Of a DNA stretch of 64,000 nt, positions 1 to 11,494 are shown one piece after another; positions within the stretch are counted from its first letter, which is position 1; every line of letters begins with the position of its first letter. The stretch covers positions 133,274,230-133,338,229 of the forward strand of contig JAYESD010000007.1 in NCBI GenBank assembly GCA_036927565.1, written 5' to 3'. A program made the translations under genes and the position numbers. The notes below the pieces were generated by a model. It was not told the DNA's origin. It did not search any database and saw nothing but the letters and a program-made list of their open reading frames with translations. The DNA is from Tuctoria greenei (Eukaryota; Streptophyta; Magnoliopsida; Poales; Poaceae).

Positions 1-413
1 ACTGCTATTTTCGACGGCCAGGCCGTCGCAAGTAAACATTAATTGCGACGGCTAGGCCGTCGCAAATAGCAGTGTGGGACCTGGTGGAGAACACGTGGGC
101 CCTGCCAGCTGAACTTATTTGCGACGGCCTGACCGTCGCAAATAAGTTTTAATTGCGACGGCTAGGCTGTCGCAAATATTGTCGCGGGGCCCACCGGCCC
201 CCGACAGTATCTTGCGACGGCCGCTGCTAGCCATCGCAATTAAGATTATTTGCGACGGTGGCCGTCGCAAATAAGCTTAATTGCAATGACTTATTTGCGA
301 TGGCCAAAAACCATCGCAAATAAGGAAAGCCGTCGCAAATTGCTTATTTGCGACGACATTGGGCTTATTTGCGACGGCCCTGGCCGTCGCAAATCGTCAG
401 GTTTCCTGTAGTG
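1..413. mobile_element. CACTA-1: right terminus of a CACTA (En/Spm-type) DNA transposon
   Basis: The stretch is a dense array of the motif TTTGCGACGGCC and its inverse, the usual subterminal binding-site layout of CACTA elements. It ends at 413 in GTTTCCTGTAGTG, the reverse complement of the terminal repeat CACTACAGGAAAC. The three bases after it (TCG, 414-416) fit a 3-bp target duplication. LTR2 has the uninterrupted site at 12425-12427 (CTCGGTTCACC). The rest of the element lies upstream of the window, so its genes, length and orientation are unknown. A CACGTGG box sits at 92-98 among the repeats. Confidence 0.88.
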
Positions 414-3400
414 TCGGTTCACCTTTCGCTCGCGCCACTCCATTTCTCGCCGCTGCGACTACCTCGGTTCCGCCCAACGCTGCCCAGCCTCGCCGCCGAT
501 ACAAGCCTCCCCGTCCTCTGCAGTCTTTAGGAAAAAGGTGCACCATGATCTTGTGTAGCTTCTGGTTAAATTTGAACTCATATCGTGCATCCTAGCATCC
601 GTATTTCGTGAAAGACCGAAGCACTTTTATGGCTTTGAACCTAGTTCGTCGGTTTAATTACGATTTTATGCAAAATAGTTCTTTGATCCAGTTAGACAAC
701 ATGATCAACGTCTCCTAGCGCACCTTCCCTTCAAAAATAAGAAAGAACCATCGACTAATTAACGAGTTATCCAATGTTTCCCCTTCCGCCATTGAAGGAG
801 CTCGGTTCACCATCAACCTTGGTGTTGCCGGCTATGGCACGCGTTCTAGACCCTCCTAACCTCTCTCCCATGATCCCAAGGTGCTTCCCAAGCTTTCGTA
901 CGAGAGTTTTCGCTAGGAAATCGAAGGGTCCGACATGACCGGAACCCTAGCACCTGCCATCGCCGTCGGGAGTGGATTTCCAGTCACCCACCGCCGTTGG
1001 GAGATGCTCCAACGTGTTTCCCGTGCGAAGCTAGGGTGGGGCAGCGAGTTTCGAGACTTCCATTTGGCCGAAAACCATCGCCGGCGAGAGCGCCGCCGCG
1101 CGCCGTCGTGGGCGCCGCCGCCCGAGCCCGTGGCCAGAGGAAGAAGAAAGCAGGGGCGCGGGTCCCACCTGCCAGTGAGCGTAGCGCGGCCTGGATCAGC
1201 CTGTGGGCGGGGGATCTAGTGTGGCCACGGGGAAATATTTATGGTCTCCGGTGTGGCTGACTCCTGGTTGGCTGGTTTAAATCTGGTGGGCCCAGGCGCC
1301 AAATTTAAAAGCTAAAAATTCCAAATGTATGCAGAACCATTTCCAAACTTGAAAAATCAATATCTCTCTGTAGACTGCTCCAAAAATTTTCAAACAAATT
1401 TTGTTTGAAAGCCCTTGAGCTCTAGTTTCTGTTAGTACTAATTAGGTTCTGTGAAACTAAATTTTAAATTCTGTGGAAAACAATCTTTCCAAATACAAAT
1501 ACAATTTTTCCAGGTGAACTTTCCACTGGGAAAATCCCCAAAATTCACATAAAATACATTGTCCTATTCTTGATTACCAGAACAAGTTTGGGAGCCATTG
1601 CACTTGTATAACCCTCTGTATAATTCAATTACTTTTTTAGTCATTGAATTATTACAGATGTTCAGTTGCTTTATTATGTCCCAAATTTGGACTGAACCTT
1701 CCTTTTGTCATACACTAGTTCCTGTAAAAATATGGGATTTTACTTTCTTAATATCCTTGTCCTAATTCAGTTGCCAAATGTTAATTGAAAAGCTAAAATT
1801 CAATTATAAAATAATTCCAGAAATTCCTGCCAACTTTGAAATTCAATAACTCCTTCACCAAGGCTTATACATTTATGAAACCAATTTTGCTAGGACCAGG
1901 ACAACCTCCTCTATCGTGATCATCAACTGGCAGCTATGTTCAAGCTACAGTTTCTTCTCTAAAAATTTTGGGAGTTTATTGCTTACCATAATTTTAGAGA
2001 CAACAAACTACTTTATTCACCCTGTTGTTTGCCAGAGCTTCTATCATATTCCTTAGTATCTACCATCAAAGTCCTAAAGCCAATTAAGATCATTATCATA
2101 TAATGATCACCATAGATTAAATTATGGTCTTGGTAGTAATTATTTTTCAAAGTCATTCATATACATATTATATGCATATCGTGTAGTGACCGAAGTCGAG
2201 GAGGAACCCGAGGCCTTGGAGGTACACCTGCCAGATACTAAAATAGACTCGGACCTACATCCAGACAAGCCCCAGTTTGCATTTAAGTCGTTTATAAAGT
2301 TTTGCTTTATCACTATGTTGATTAGCATATGAATTGTGCATTACGTTCAGGATGCTTGAATACTCCAGATGCATGACCCACAATCCCATTGGTTAATTGG
2401 GTAGGTTGATAGCTCGACGTGTAGAACTGTTATGCTAATGTTGTAGGTGAACCGATAGAAGTCGAGTAGTTGGAATCTACTCGCGAGATAGAAATTTGAC
2501 ACTCATCTAAACTGGGTTAACATTTATAGAAATTAACTGTCAAATCTAAACTTGAGACCGGTCAGAGATGGATAGGAAGCGGCAAGACGTGGTCTGGTCG
2601 CATAGCTCTGACTGGTCAGTTAAGGCCCGTCTGTATGCGGCCCCTTAGAACAAGCTTGATTTGTACCAGTGACATACTTGATATATGGAATCCAGTAAAC
2701 TGACATAACTCGATGACTGGGATGTCGAGGCCCATTAACTCACCATCAATAGGGGTGGGTTGAGGACAGTAATGTGTAAATCGGTCGGCGGACACAAGAG
2801 GTGTTCCGTGCGGAGACCTTCTGTTCGCGGAGGTGAGACGGGTTCGGCGTTCGGGTTTCTTGTGAAAGGTGGTCATATACTACTAGTATTGAAGTGTTAC
2901 ATAGGTACTGATGTACTCGCTGACACTTCCAAATGTGCGTATGTGTCATGTTGTCCGGGTGTGTCCTGATTGCAATCATAGTCCCCCGCGGTAAAAGAGT
3001 ACCACTTGTTCACTGAGTCGTGACGTAGTAAATACTAAAGAAGCCAGAAGAATATGTTGTATTGTATTATAATTGCCTTGCAACCTTGTGTGACTTAGAG
3101 ATAGCAAAATTAAAGTTTACAGTTTCCCCATACTTTAGCTGTAATAGCATTTTGTGCTCTGGGCATGTCATATCATCGGTAAAGCGTTTCTTATTTGATT
3201 GTGGAGTCTATGATGTGCCGTTCTTGGAGAATGTCATTTGCTACTTAAAACATGATTATAAGGATCCACTTGTAGGCGAGTCGTTTATGCTTCACCATAC
3301 CTATGCTTAGTATCCACCCTTGCATATGTCTAGTGAGACGGGTTAGTCTTGCTGAGCCTTATGCTCATGTTTGCAGTTAACGAGTTTTTGCAGGTTATAC

Positions 3401-3726
3401 GATTGATGACGGGTTTGATGATGAGGCTGCACCCCCTCCAGGGTGTACAGTCGAGTGGGAACCATGCACGTCGCCGTTATTTCGGTGTTGCTAGTGCGAA
3501 GTATTCAGGGCATGGATGACTTTGCTTTTGCATAGCTAGTGCTGAGAGCGTAGCTATGATATATAAGTTTATTTCCTTCCACTAGTATTGTAAAACCTCC
3601 GCTGTATGATAAATAAAAGACTTCGTCTTGTATTTTATTCTCGTTCTGTTCTTGTATAATGTTGGGTGTCGCATCGCACGACACCACCCAATGAGATCCT
3701 CGAATGTCGGGATTCCGGTCCCCACA
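414..3726 (+). repeat. LTR1 (5' LTR of element A), missing its first ~930 bp
   Basis: It matches LTR2 from 12425 onward and ends at 3726 in CCCCACA, immediately before the primer-binding region. A polyadenylation signal AATAAA lies at 3612-3617, about 110 bp from the LTR end, as expected near the R/U5 boundary of such elements. The upstream U3 with the promoter is cut off by CACTA-1. Short ORFs inside (for example 935-1219) look non-coding. No other gene is seen. Confidence 0.88.
3612..3617 (+). promoter_or_regulatory. AATAAA polyadenylation signal in LTR1
   Basis: AATAAA sits ~110 bp before the LTR end. LTR2 has it at 15631-15636 and LTR3 at 24208-24213, in the same relative place. Confidence 0.55.
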
Positions 3727-3730
3727 GACA

Positions 3731-3742
3731 TGGTATCAGAGC
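3731..3742 (+). other. Primer-binding site, initiator tRNA-Met type
   Basis: TGGTATCAGAGC begins four bases after the LTR1 end. This string is the usual minus-strand primer site of plant LTR retrotransposons, complementary to the 3' end of initiator methionine tRNA. It fixes the LTR boundary and the orientation of element A. Confidence 0.9.
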
Positions 3743-5595
3743 ATCATTGGGAACAGTGTACTTGAAAATAACATATTTTCAAAAATTAGGATTTGAGTGA
3801 GGAATTAGCTATATGCCCTTATAAGGAGTATTATTAGTATAAGATATAAAGGTGGTAAACTAACTTATGTGTTACTAATTCTGTAACAACGCTCCGACGT
3901 TAGGTAAGAGGTAAGGTACGCCACCGTAAGCGGATCAATTGCGGTAAGCTCACCATGCGAGAGGTAGCATGGAAGTTTTCCGTGGCTCAGCACGGAAATG
4001 TTAATAGGAGTCTCTGAAGCTTTCTATGTTTCTAAGAACCTATGACACGCCGTACCCCAGCGTGCTTCAAAGTTAGTGGGATCCCCCGTCGGGTGGTGTA
4101 TAAACCGATAGTATGCATCTCTAGAACCATTCATGTTCTATGGGAGCATGCGAAACACGTATGCCCAAGCGTGTATAAGCCGGTTCGTACGGGAGTCTTT
4201 GTTGTACAGACGTATTTACAGCCATGTACCTCGAGACGTGACCTCGCTCGAGGGCGACTCACACCAGAGTCGTATGCATTTATTTTCATATGTATTATTG
4301 TGACTGCCTGTCGTGTTTCCCCGTGCCATCCTTGAGGTGTGAATGTGTGAAAGGGTATTGTTTTTCTTTTGCAGCATTAACTACGGTAGCAACCCGTGTA
4401 GCACACGTTTGCGAGTGAACGATACTAGGACCATCTATAAACGTATCCGGAAATAACCGGTTAGAATTTTCTTTGGTGAGGTACGTAGTACCATCAGTAT
4501 CAAATATGATACTTGACCATGCCCAACAACAGAATGGATGCATTATGTTTTGGATAGTCCGAATATCAGATGCTGGTAGGTTTGGACTCCATAAAAGGGA
4601 CTCCGACTCGATAGGGTAAATAGAATCAAGATTTTTGATTTCTGGCAGAAGTTGGCTCGACTTCGCCAGGTTGTAATCTTGGTTGTCTGATAGATAACAT
4701 AAGGGTATCATATATGGATGGAAAGCTCGTGAAGATCTCTACATCTTTTCTGTTTACCATCAGGGCAGAAAATTTTGATAATGTGTTGAAATATGGAGTA
4801 TACAAAAACTGCTCCAGATGACCCCCCCCATTGTACCAGTTCCAGTAATATTGCCATAACACACTGTAGGAACATCTTCTGCCTTATTGTGATACATTTC
4901 TGGAAAGGGCAGAAGAATATATACAAGTTTTATGTTTAGAGTTTTTCCTAATTAGAATTTGAGTCAAATCAAATTTGGAAATCAAAACAGTGAACTGCAG
5001 GGCTGCTGGTGCAAACCAGTCAGTTCAACTGTTTAGTTTGGATAGTTATACCTTTTAATCCAGAATAGTGACATAATCACATATATACATTTTTGGAAAT
5101 CTTAGGAAGTCCTGTATCAACTTTATTTTCCATTCATGATCTGAATCTGGGTATAGCTGTGTCTAATTCCATTTGTCGCAAACATGGTTCTGGTAGTTCA
5201 GAACTTGAAGCAGTTTGCACATGGTTGTGAATTCACACGCGATACCTGTATAACAAACTTTTCGGGGGGGGGGGGGGGGGGGGGGAGGGGGGACTCTTTT
5301 ACTTCTGGATTGTTAACTTGATGTTACACAAAGTTTATTTTGTCATTACCTCAATATATGGTTGTGATATACCTGTATAAATTGTGGGAGATAACTACAT
5401 ATACAGGGGAGGTTCTGTCAAAATTTCCAGAAAATATGGGTCAATTTAAAACCTGTGTAGATTCTATTTCCTAGCTCACCTGGAGATGTATGGGTACAAT
5501 CTGGAAAGGTTGTGAAGTGTACTACAACTTTGGTATTCAACTCCACCTTTGATTCTGACAATTCCTGTATGAAACTGTGGGGTTTATACAGGAAG
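3743..5595 (+). other. Untranslated leader of element A
   Basis: This is a 1.85-kb stretch between the primer site and ORF0. Its short ORFs are unlike any known domain. It contains a run of 22 G followed by A and six more G (5264-5291). I see no gene. Long leaders that carry the packaging signal are normal in this group. Confidence 0.6.
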
Positions 5596-6561
5596 ATGGC
5601 AGCGGAGATGATCCAATTACCTAATGTCTGGGTGCACACGACGTGCACTGGCCAAGGCGGTTTTCCGGATTTGTTTGTCTTGCTGATACGCCCGTGCGGA
5701 TATCAGGAGGTGCCTAGCTATTGGGGAAAGGAATTCCATGACACCAGGGTGAAGAGATGTGCCATCTATGTCGATGTGCCTGCTGGTCAACCAAGCAACG
5801 GATGGACCCCCTTTTCTATCAAAACAAGGGGTGTTCTGTTGGAAGAAACATGGTGCTTCGCCGCAAGTGTTGCTATGGGGAGGTTTTGCAAACTTCACCA
5901 TCGTCAGCTAGTGGGTACTCCCTATGAGTTCTTTCCGGTCAGTGGTAGAGCTGCTGAAGAGTGGGCTAACCGATTGATCGCAGATTATGACCCCCGCAGT
6001 GAAACATCGGTGACAGCCTTAGTGGTGTATGCATCGGCATCACGTCGCGAAAATGGCACCCTGAAGGCGTGCATTAAAGAGTTGGTGCATAATCTGAGGC
6101 AAACCATGATTCGAAGGGATAATTTTGATCGTGAAAATGATTCGCTTAGAACCTCGATCGCTCCTCTAAACTGACGTCTCCGCTTCAAAAAAGAGCAGTA
6201 TGAGCTAATTGCTCAAGATCTGTTGGAGGCTCATGGAGCACCTCAAGAGATGGAAACTGAGTTGGGGGCAAGTTTAGTTGATGTGCACCATCTGGGTACT
6301 CAGTTGAGCACGATGACTGAAGATCGGGATTGGTCCAGGGCGGAGGCTCAGGACTGGAAAGCTAGTTGTGAACAGGCCCAGTAGGAACTCGATGGCTTTA
6401 GGATGTTTATTGTGCAGGCCGATGTACGAGCATTGGCTGTCACAAAAGCATCGATAATGGGCGAGGCAACAGCTTCTACTTCAGCTCCCGTACAGGTGGT
6501 GCCCAATCCTGAGGATGACGAGGAAGAAGAAGATCCTGAGGAAGTCGAGTTCTATCCTTAG
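5596..6561 (+). pseudogene. ORF0: extra gene between leader and gag, with two internal stops
   Basis: One reading frame runs from ATG 5596 (AAGATGG, good start context; alternative ATG at 5569) to TAG 6559-6561. It is broken only by TGA at 6172-6174 and TAG in the CAG-TAG-GAA stretch near 6382. The predicted protein is ~320 residues. The first half is globular, rich in Trp, Tyr and Cys (QLPNVWVHTTCTGQGG near the start). The middle is charged and Gln/Leu-rich, like a coiled coil. The tail is strongly acidic (NPEDDEEEEDPEEVEFYP). Gag starts ~360 bp downstream. From memory, rice gypsy elements such as RIRE3 and RIRE8 carry an unexplained ORF ahead of gag, and this fits that family. Function is unknown. 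Element B cannot show it because its 5' half is absent. Confidence 0.68.
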
Positions 6562-6918
6562 GGTATAGTGGTTGTGTTATTAACCACTATAGGCAGGGAG
6601 TAGTGGGGTGTAATAAACACTACCAGAATTTTGTGACTTTATGAGTCTTGTTGTGAATAGAGGTGTGTGTATGACAACATAGACATAACGTCTTGTGGTG
6701 ACCAAGCATAGATGAGACAACTTCTATAGATGAAGTTTGTCTATTTTGGAGTTCTATTGTAAACTTGGACCCGAGATAATATAGATTGTATAAATCTTGT
6801 ACTTTATCAATTTATATGAATGTTGTGTATTATCTATTGTTGTATACATCATTACTATTTGTATGGAAGGATGAACTTGAGGCAATGAGACTTATGGTGT
6901 AAATCGTTGTATTGCAGA
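6562..6918 (+). other. ORF0-gag spacer
   Basis: AT-rich sequence with no ORF. It holds the short imperfect repeat GTTGTGTTATTAACCACTAT around 6570-6590. TTGTATTGCAG lies just before the gag ATG and resembles a splice acceptor, so gag might be expressed from a spliced RNA. That is speculative. Confidence 0.35.
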
Positions 6919-8007
6919 ATGGTGCGTACACGTACAACCCAGGAAATGGGAGGCTCGAGTGGGGGACAGGGGGATGACACACCACCCCCGGGGCAGAACA
7001 CGCCCCAGACACAGCCACCTCCACCTACACTTCCCAGAAGTCTCGCGGAGGTTCTCGCAGCAGTGCTCAGGTCGCGCGACGAGCAAACCGAGTTGTTGCG
7101 GATCCTTCTACAGCATTCGTCCCATCAAGGGGGACGACAAGCTGATGGGCCACGTCAGCCATATCCGAGTTCCTACTCGGATTTCACATCGATGCATCCG
7201 CCAGTCTTCAGGGAGGCCGACGAACCTTTGGAGGCGGACAACTTGCTCTGCTCCATTGAAGGGAAGTTTGGTTTACTCAAGATAACCGAACAACAGAAGA
7301 CTCTGTTTGCAGCTCAACAATTGCAGGGTTCTGCTGGTGCGTGGTGGGCAAACTACCTCGCCGCACGCCCCGCAGACTATGTCGTGAGCTGGGCAGAATT
7401 CCGCGAGGCGTTCTGTGCCTACCATATCCCTCCCAGGATTATGAGGAGGAAGCTTCAAGAGTTCTTGGAGCTGAAGCAGGGAGGAAGGAGTGCTTACGAG
7501 TACTCCAAGACCTTCAACCACTTGGCCCAGTATGCACAGGACCAAGTGAACACGGAAGACAGGAAGCGAGAGTGCTTTTACGGGGGTTTGAACCCCAAGA
7601 TGAAGGACAAGCTTGCCTTGTTCAACCGCGGCAGCTTCAACGACATTGTCAACGCTACGATCGTACAAGAGGATGCTACTCGAGAGCTGTCCTCAGACAA
7701 GAAGAAGAGGAGTGCTCCACAGGGTAGCGGAGGTGGTGTTCCTTAGATGTATCGAATGGTATATCGATCACCATCAGGCCAGAGGTGGCAACCGCCATCG
7801 CGACCACTAATGTTCAGTGGTCGCCAGTTTGGCAACACCAGTTTCCGGCCGTAGCAGCAGCAGCAGGGGATGATCCCACGCGCACTTCCACCTCCACTGT
7901 GTGGACCGGGATTCCGTCCTCCCATTCGTACCGGCCAAACCCCGTACATGTGTTTCACGTGTAGACGCATGGGGCACTTCGCCAAGGACTGCCCGCAGAA
8001 TAGGTAG
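6919..8007 (+). pseudogene. gag of element A (capsid-nucleocapsid), three in-frame stops
   Basis: ATG 6919 opens a frame that starts MVRTRTTQEMGG, followed by a proline-rich linker. Then comes a typical plant gypsy gag domain (AGAWWANYLAAR, YHIPPRIMRRKLQEFLEL, QGGRSAYEYSKTFNHLAQYA). The nucleocapsid zinc knuckle CFTCRRMGHFAKDC is at 7951-7992 and fits CX2CX4HX4C. TAG stops at 7744, 7852 and 8005 interrupt the frame. Gag forms the particle that packages the RNA. The frame continues straight into protease-pol, so gag and pol were one polyprotein. Confidence 0.85.
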
Positions 8008-9351
8008 GGCGGAGGACAATCATCGTACCAGGGTGCCAACCAACTCCGCAACCAGCCCATGAAGCCAGTCCCCAGACTCGGCAACGTCCACCACCTCACC
8101 ATTGAGGATGTTTCGGAAGGCGCACCCCTACTCACGGGTACGTTCTCTATCTTTGATCATCCCGTAGTCATACTCTTTGACTCCAGAGCTTCCCACAATG
8201 TCATTAGCAAATCTTTTGTCATTAAAAGTCAGTTGCCTATTATCTCCACAAAAACTCTGTATGTAATTTGCACTCCGGCAGGGAAGACAGTAACAAATGA
8301 GATGGTTCCTGGGATACCACTTAATCTAGAGGGGACTATATATCTTACTTCGCTTCTGATACTAGAGAATCATAGGCTACATGTCATCTTAGGAATGGCG
8401 TGGTTACAATACCATGGTGCTATTCTAGATCTCGTTCCTCGAAAAATATATCTAAATTCTCCACTTCATCCTTCCCAAGTCCTCAATCTTGAGAGAACCA
8501 TTCTAGTGAATCCATCTACTCACAATACTGAGGTTATTGAACTTAAGGATATTCCGGTAGTATGTGAGTATCCAGACGTGTTTCCCGAAGATCTTCCTGG
8601 TATGCCCCCAAAAAGAGATATAGAGTTCAAGATTGAGCTTGTACCGGGAACAGTGCCGATCTCAAGGCAGCCCTACAAGATGGCACCCAAGGAACTTGCA
8701 GAACTGAAGGAGCAGCTAACGGAGCTTCAGAACAAGGGTTTCATTCGTCCAATTTCATCACCATGGGGATGTTCTGCATTGTTCGTGGAGAAGAAAGATA
8801 ATACCTTGAGACTATGTGTGGACTATTGTTCACTCAATGTTGTCACTATCAAAAACAAGTATCCACTACCACACATTGATATTCTTTTCGATCAACTAGT
8901 GGGTGCTAAAGTATTTTGGAAGATGGATCTTCGTTCTGGTTATCATCAAATTAGAATCCGGCAAGAAGATATACCTAAAACAGCATTCTCGACGAGGTAT
9001 GGACTGTATGAATACCTTGTTGTGTCCTTCAGATTGACCAACGCACCGGCTCATTTCATGTATCTTATGAACTCGGTGTTCATACCGGAATTGGACAAGT
9101 TTGTCGTGGTCTTCATTGACGACATCATTGTGTATTCGAAATCCAAAGAAGAACATGCTCAACACTTGCGTATCATGCTTCAACGATTATGGGACCACAA
9201 GCTATATGCCAAGTTTAGTAAGTGTGAATTCTGGATCAGCCAAGTGCCAATTTTAGGGCACATCATATCCGCAGAAGGGATTGCAGTTGATCCAAGAAAG
9301 ATAAAGCAAATACTCAAATGGGAGTCTCCAAAGTCTGTACATGAAATCTGA
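8008..9351 (+). pseudogene. pol of element A, part 1: protease and reverse transcriptase
   Basis: The aspartic protease motif near 8170-8190 reads FDSRAS instead of FDSGAS, so the active-site glycine is lost. The hydrophobic block HVILGMAWLQYH follows. A tether (VFPEDLPGMPP) leads into the reverse transcriptase: LRLCVDYCSLN, KMDLRSGYHQIRI and the catalytic FIDDIIVYSK near 9110-9140, all recognisable. The frame ends at TGA 9349-9351 (EI-stop-SFLGLA), just past the RT core where Arg is normal. Element B has TGA at the matching codon. Confidence 0.85.
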
Positions 9352-10096
9352 AGTTTCCTAGGTTTAGCTAGGTATTACCGGAGTTTTATTCCCAGTTTCT
9401 CCGAAATAGCTAACCAATGATAGAACTTCTGAAAAAGGGGAAGAAGTATGTATGGACAGAGGAATGTGAGAGAGGTTTCCAGGCATTGGTAAAACACCTC
9501 ACAACGCACCAGTATTAGCTAAACCAGACACAACCAAATCATTTGACGTGTATTGTGATGCATCAAGAATTGGTTTGGGTTGTGTGTTGATGCAGGACAG
9601 ACGAGTGATCGCTTATGGATCACAGCAGCTTCGGAACCATGAGCAGCACTATCTGACTCATGATCTAGAGCTCGATGTTGTGGTACTAGCATTGAAGATG
9701 TGGAGACATTATCTACTGGGTAATCTAGTACATCTCCACACCGATCACAAGAGCCTGAAGTACATCTTCACCCAAAAGGACTTAAATATGCGACAGCGTA
9801 GATGGTTGGAATTAATCAAGGATTATGAGATTGAGATCCACTACCATCCAGGCAAGGCGAATGTAGTCGCAGATGCTCTGAGCCGCAAGTCCCATGTAAA
9901 CAATCTTTCCATCACCTCAATGGGAGAAGAAGAACCGAGTCTCTACTTGGTTCCATATGAGGCACTCTACAACCTAGCTCTCATTCCTACTATCAGGGAG
10001 GATATTATAGTAGCTCAGAAGGAGGACAAAGGGATGTCCCACATTCGGCAAAGAATGGAAAAGGGGGAGATGAAATGTTTCCGATGTGACAAATGA
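9352..10096 (+). pseudogene. pol of element A, part 2: RNase H
   Basis: The RT/RNase H linker (SFLGLARYYRSFIP) continues in frame to a stop at 9418-9420. One base missing relative to B moves the frame there, and another missing base near 9507 breaks it again. From 9548 the RNase H reads clearly: YCDASRIGLGCVLMQDRR, ITYGSQQLRNHE-type block, LHTDHKSLKYIF and KANVVADALSRKS. It degrades RNA in the RNA-DNA hybrid during reverse transcription. The frame stops at 10094-10096 inside the spacer to integrase. Confidence 0.8.
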
Positions 10097-10984
10097 AGGT
10101 ACCCTCTGGTTTAAAAACCGCATAGTGGTACCCCGGAACATGGAACTTCGGAAGAAGATACTGGATGAAGCTCATTTGTCCAAGTATTCCATTCATCTTG
10201 GAAGTAACAAAATGTACCAAGACTTAAGAAAGAAGTTCTGGTGGAATCGGATGAAGAGAGAAGTAGAAAAATATGTATCCGAATGTGATATGTGTCGACG
10301 AGTGAAGGCCGACCATATGAAGGCAGCTGGACAACTTCAACCTTTAAGCATACCTGCTTGGGAATGGGAGGATATCAGCATGGATTTCATTGTCGGTTTG
10401 CCTCCCACATTGCATAAGCACGACTCAATTTGGGTGATCATTGACCGGTTGACCAAATCAGCTCATTTCATACCGGTCGTGTTGAATATGATGCAAAGCG
10501 GTATGCAAAACTTTATATCTCCAGAATCTTGTGTCTACATGGAGTACCCCGCACTATCATTTCAGATAATGGATCTATTTTCGTTGCTCGATTTTGGGAG
10601 CATCTCCACAATGCATTGGGTACCAAACTGATTCGGTGCTCGGCTTGTCATCCTCAGACTGATGGACAAACCGAACGGGTGAATCAAGTGCTAGAGGATA
10701 TGCTTCGTGCCTGTGCCATCCACCATGGTAGGAACTGGGATGATCATCTACCATTGGCGGAGTTTTCGTACAACAACGGTTACCAGGCTAGCATCCAGAT
10801 GGCGCCATATGAAGATCTTTATGGTCAGAAGTGTCGCACACCCTTAAACTGGTGCGAATCTGGTGAACGATTGGTATATGGCATCGACTTGGTAAATGAG
10901 GCCGAAGAGCAAGTACACATTATTCAAGCAAATCTCAAAGATGCTCAGTCTCGTCAGAAGAGCTATGCGGACAAACGATGTTGA
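10086..10984 (+). pseudogene. pol of element A, part 3: integrase core
   Basis: The zinc-binding HHCC domain lies in the frame from 10086 (AHLSKYSIHLGSNKMY, then CDMCRRVKADH). It leads into the catalytic core with MDFIVGLPP. A frameshift near 10490 moves the rest to another frame, with TIISDNGSIF and HPQTDGQTERVNQVLED (second Asp and the Glu of the DDE triad). The frame ends at TGA just after 10981. All three acidic residues are identifiable, but the frameshift prevents one continuous protein. Confidence 0.8.
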
Positions 10985-11431
10985 CCTCTTCTCGTCAAGG
11001 TTGGGGATCAAGTTTGTCTCCCGGTATCCCCAATGAAGGGAATTCATCGATTCGGAGTGAAAGGGATGCTAGCTCCACATTTCATTGGGCCATTCGCAAT
11101 AATCAAAAGATGCGGACCTGTGGCATATCTATTGGAGTTACCGCTGTCGCTAGCAGGGGTCCACAATGTATTTCACATTTCTCAGTTGCGGAAATGTCTC
11201 AAAGCCCCAACGAATGTACGTATTGAGGGTTTGGAGGCTCTCCAACCAGATCTTACTTATGCCGAGCATCCAACCCAGATCGTTGATGAGAAAACTCGCT
11301 CCACAAGGAGCCGCACCTTGCGTTTCTACAAGGTCTTGTGGAGCAACCACAGTGCTGAAGAAGCCACGTGGGAAAGCATAGAGTATCTTAAAACGAACTA
11401 TCTGGACTTGTTAGCAGCACATGTTCAGTAG
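10985..11431 (+). pseudogene. pol of element A, part 4: integrase C-terminus and chromodomain-like tail
   Basis: The frame from 11033 gives GVKGMLAPHFIGPFAI and VHNVFHISQLRKCL, the usual integrase C-terminal block. A chromodomain-like tail follows (RFYKVLWSNHSAEEATWES), ending at the stop 11429-11431. Chromodomains of this group bind modified histones and steer insertion into heterochromatin. This tail puts the element among chromoviruses. Confidence 0.8.
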
Positions 11432-11479
11432 ATCTTTACCTTTTGTCTTTTCGTTGTAATCTCGGGACGAGATTCTTTT

Positions 11480-11494
11480 AAGGGGGGGGGGGAA
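11480..11494 (+). other. Polypurine tract of element A
   Basis: AAGGGGGGGGGGGAA lies directly before the TGTAAAATCCC start of LTR2. It primes plus-strand DNA synthesis. The same tract stands before LTR3 at 20040-20054. Confidence 0.88.

Noticed and set aside
4042..4335. 97-codon ORF in the leader of element A as a host or viral gene
   Set aside because: No recognisable motif and no equivalent elsewhere; chance ORF length for a leader of this size.
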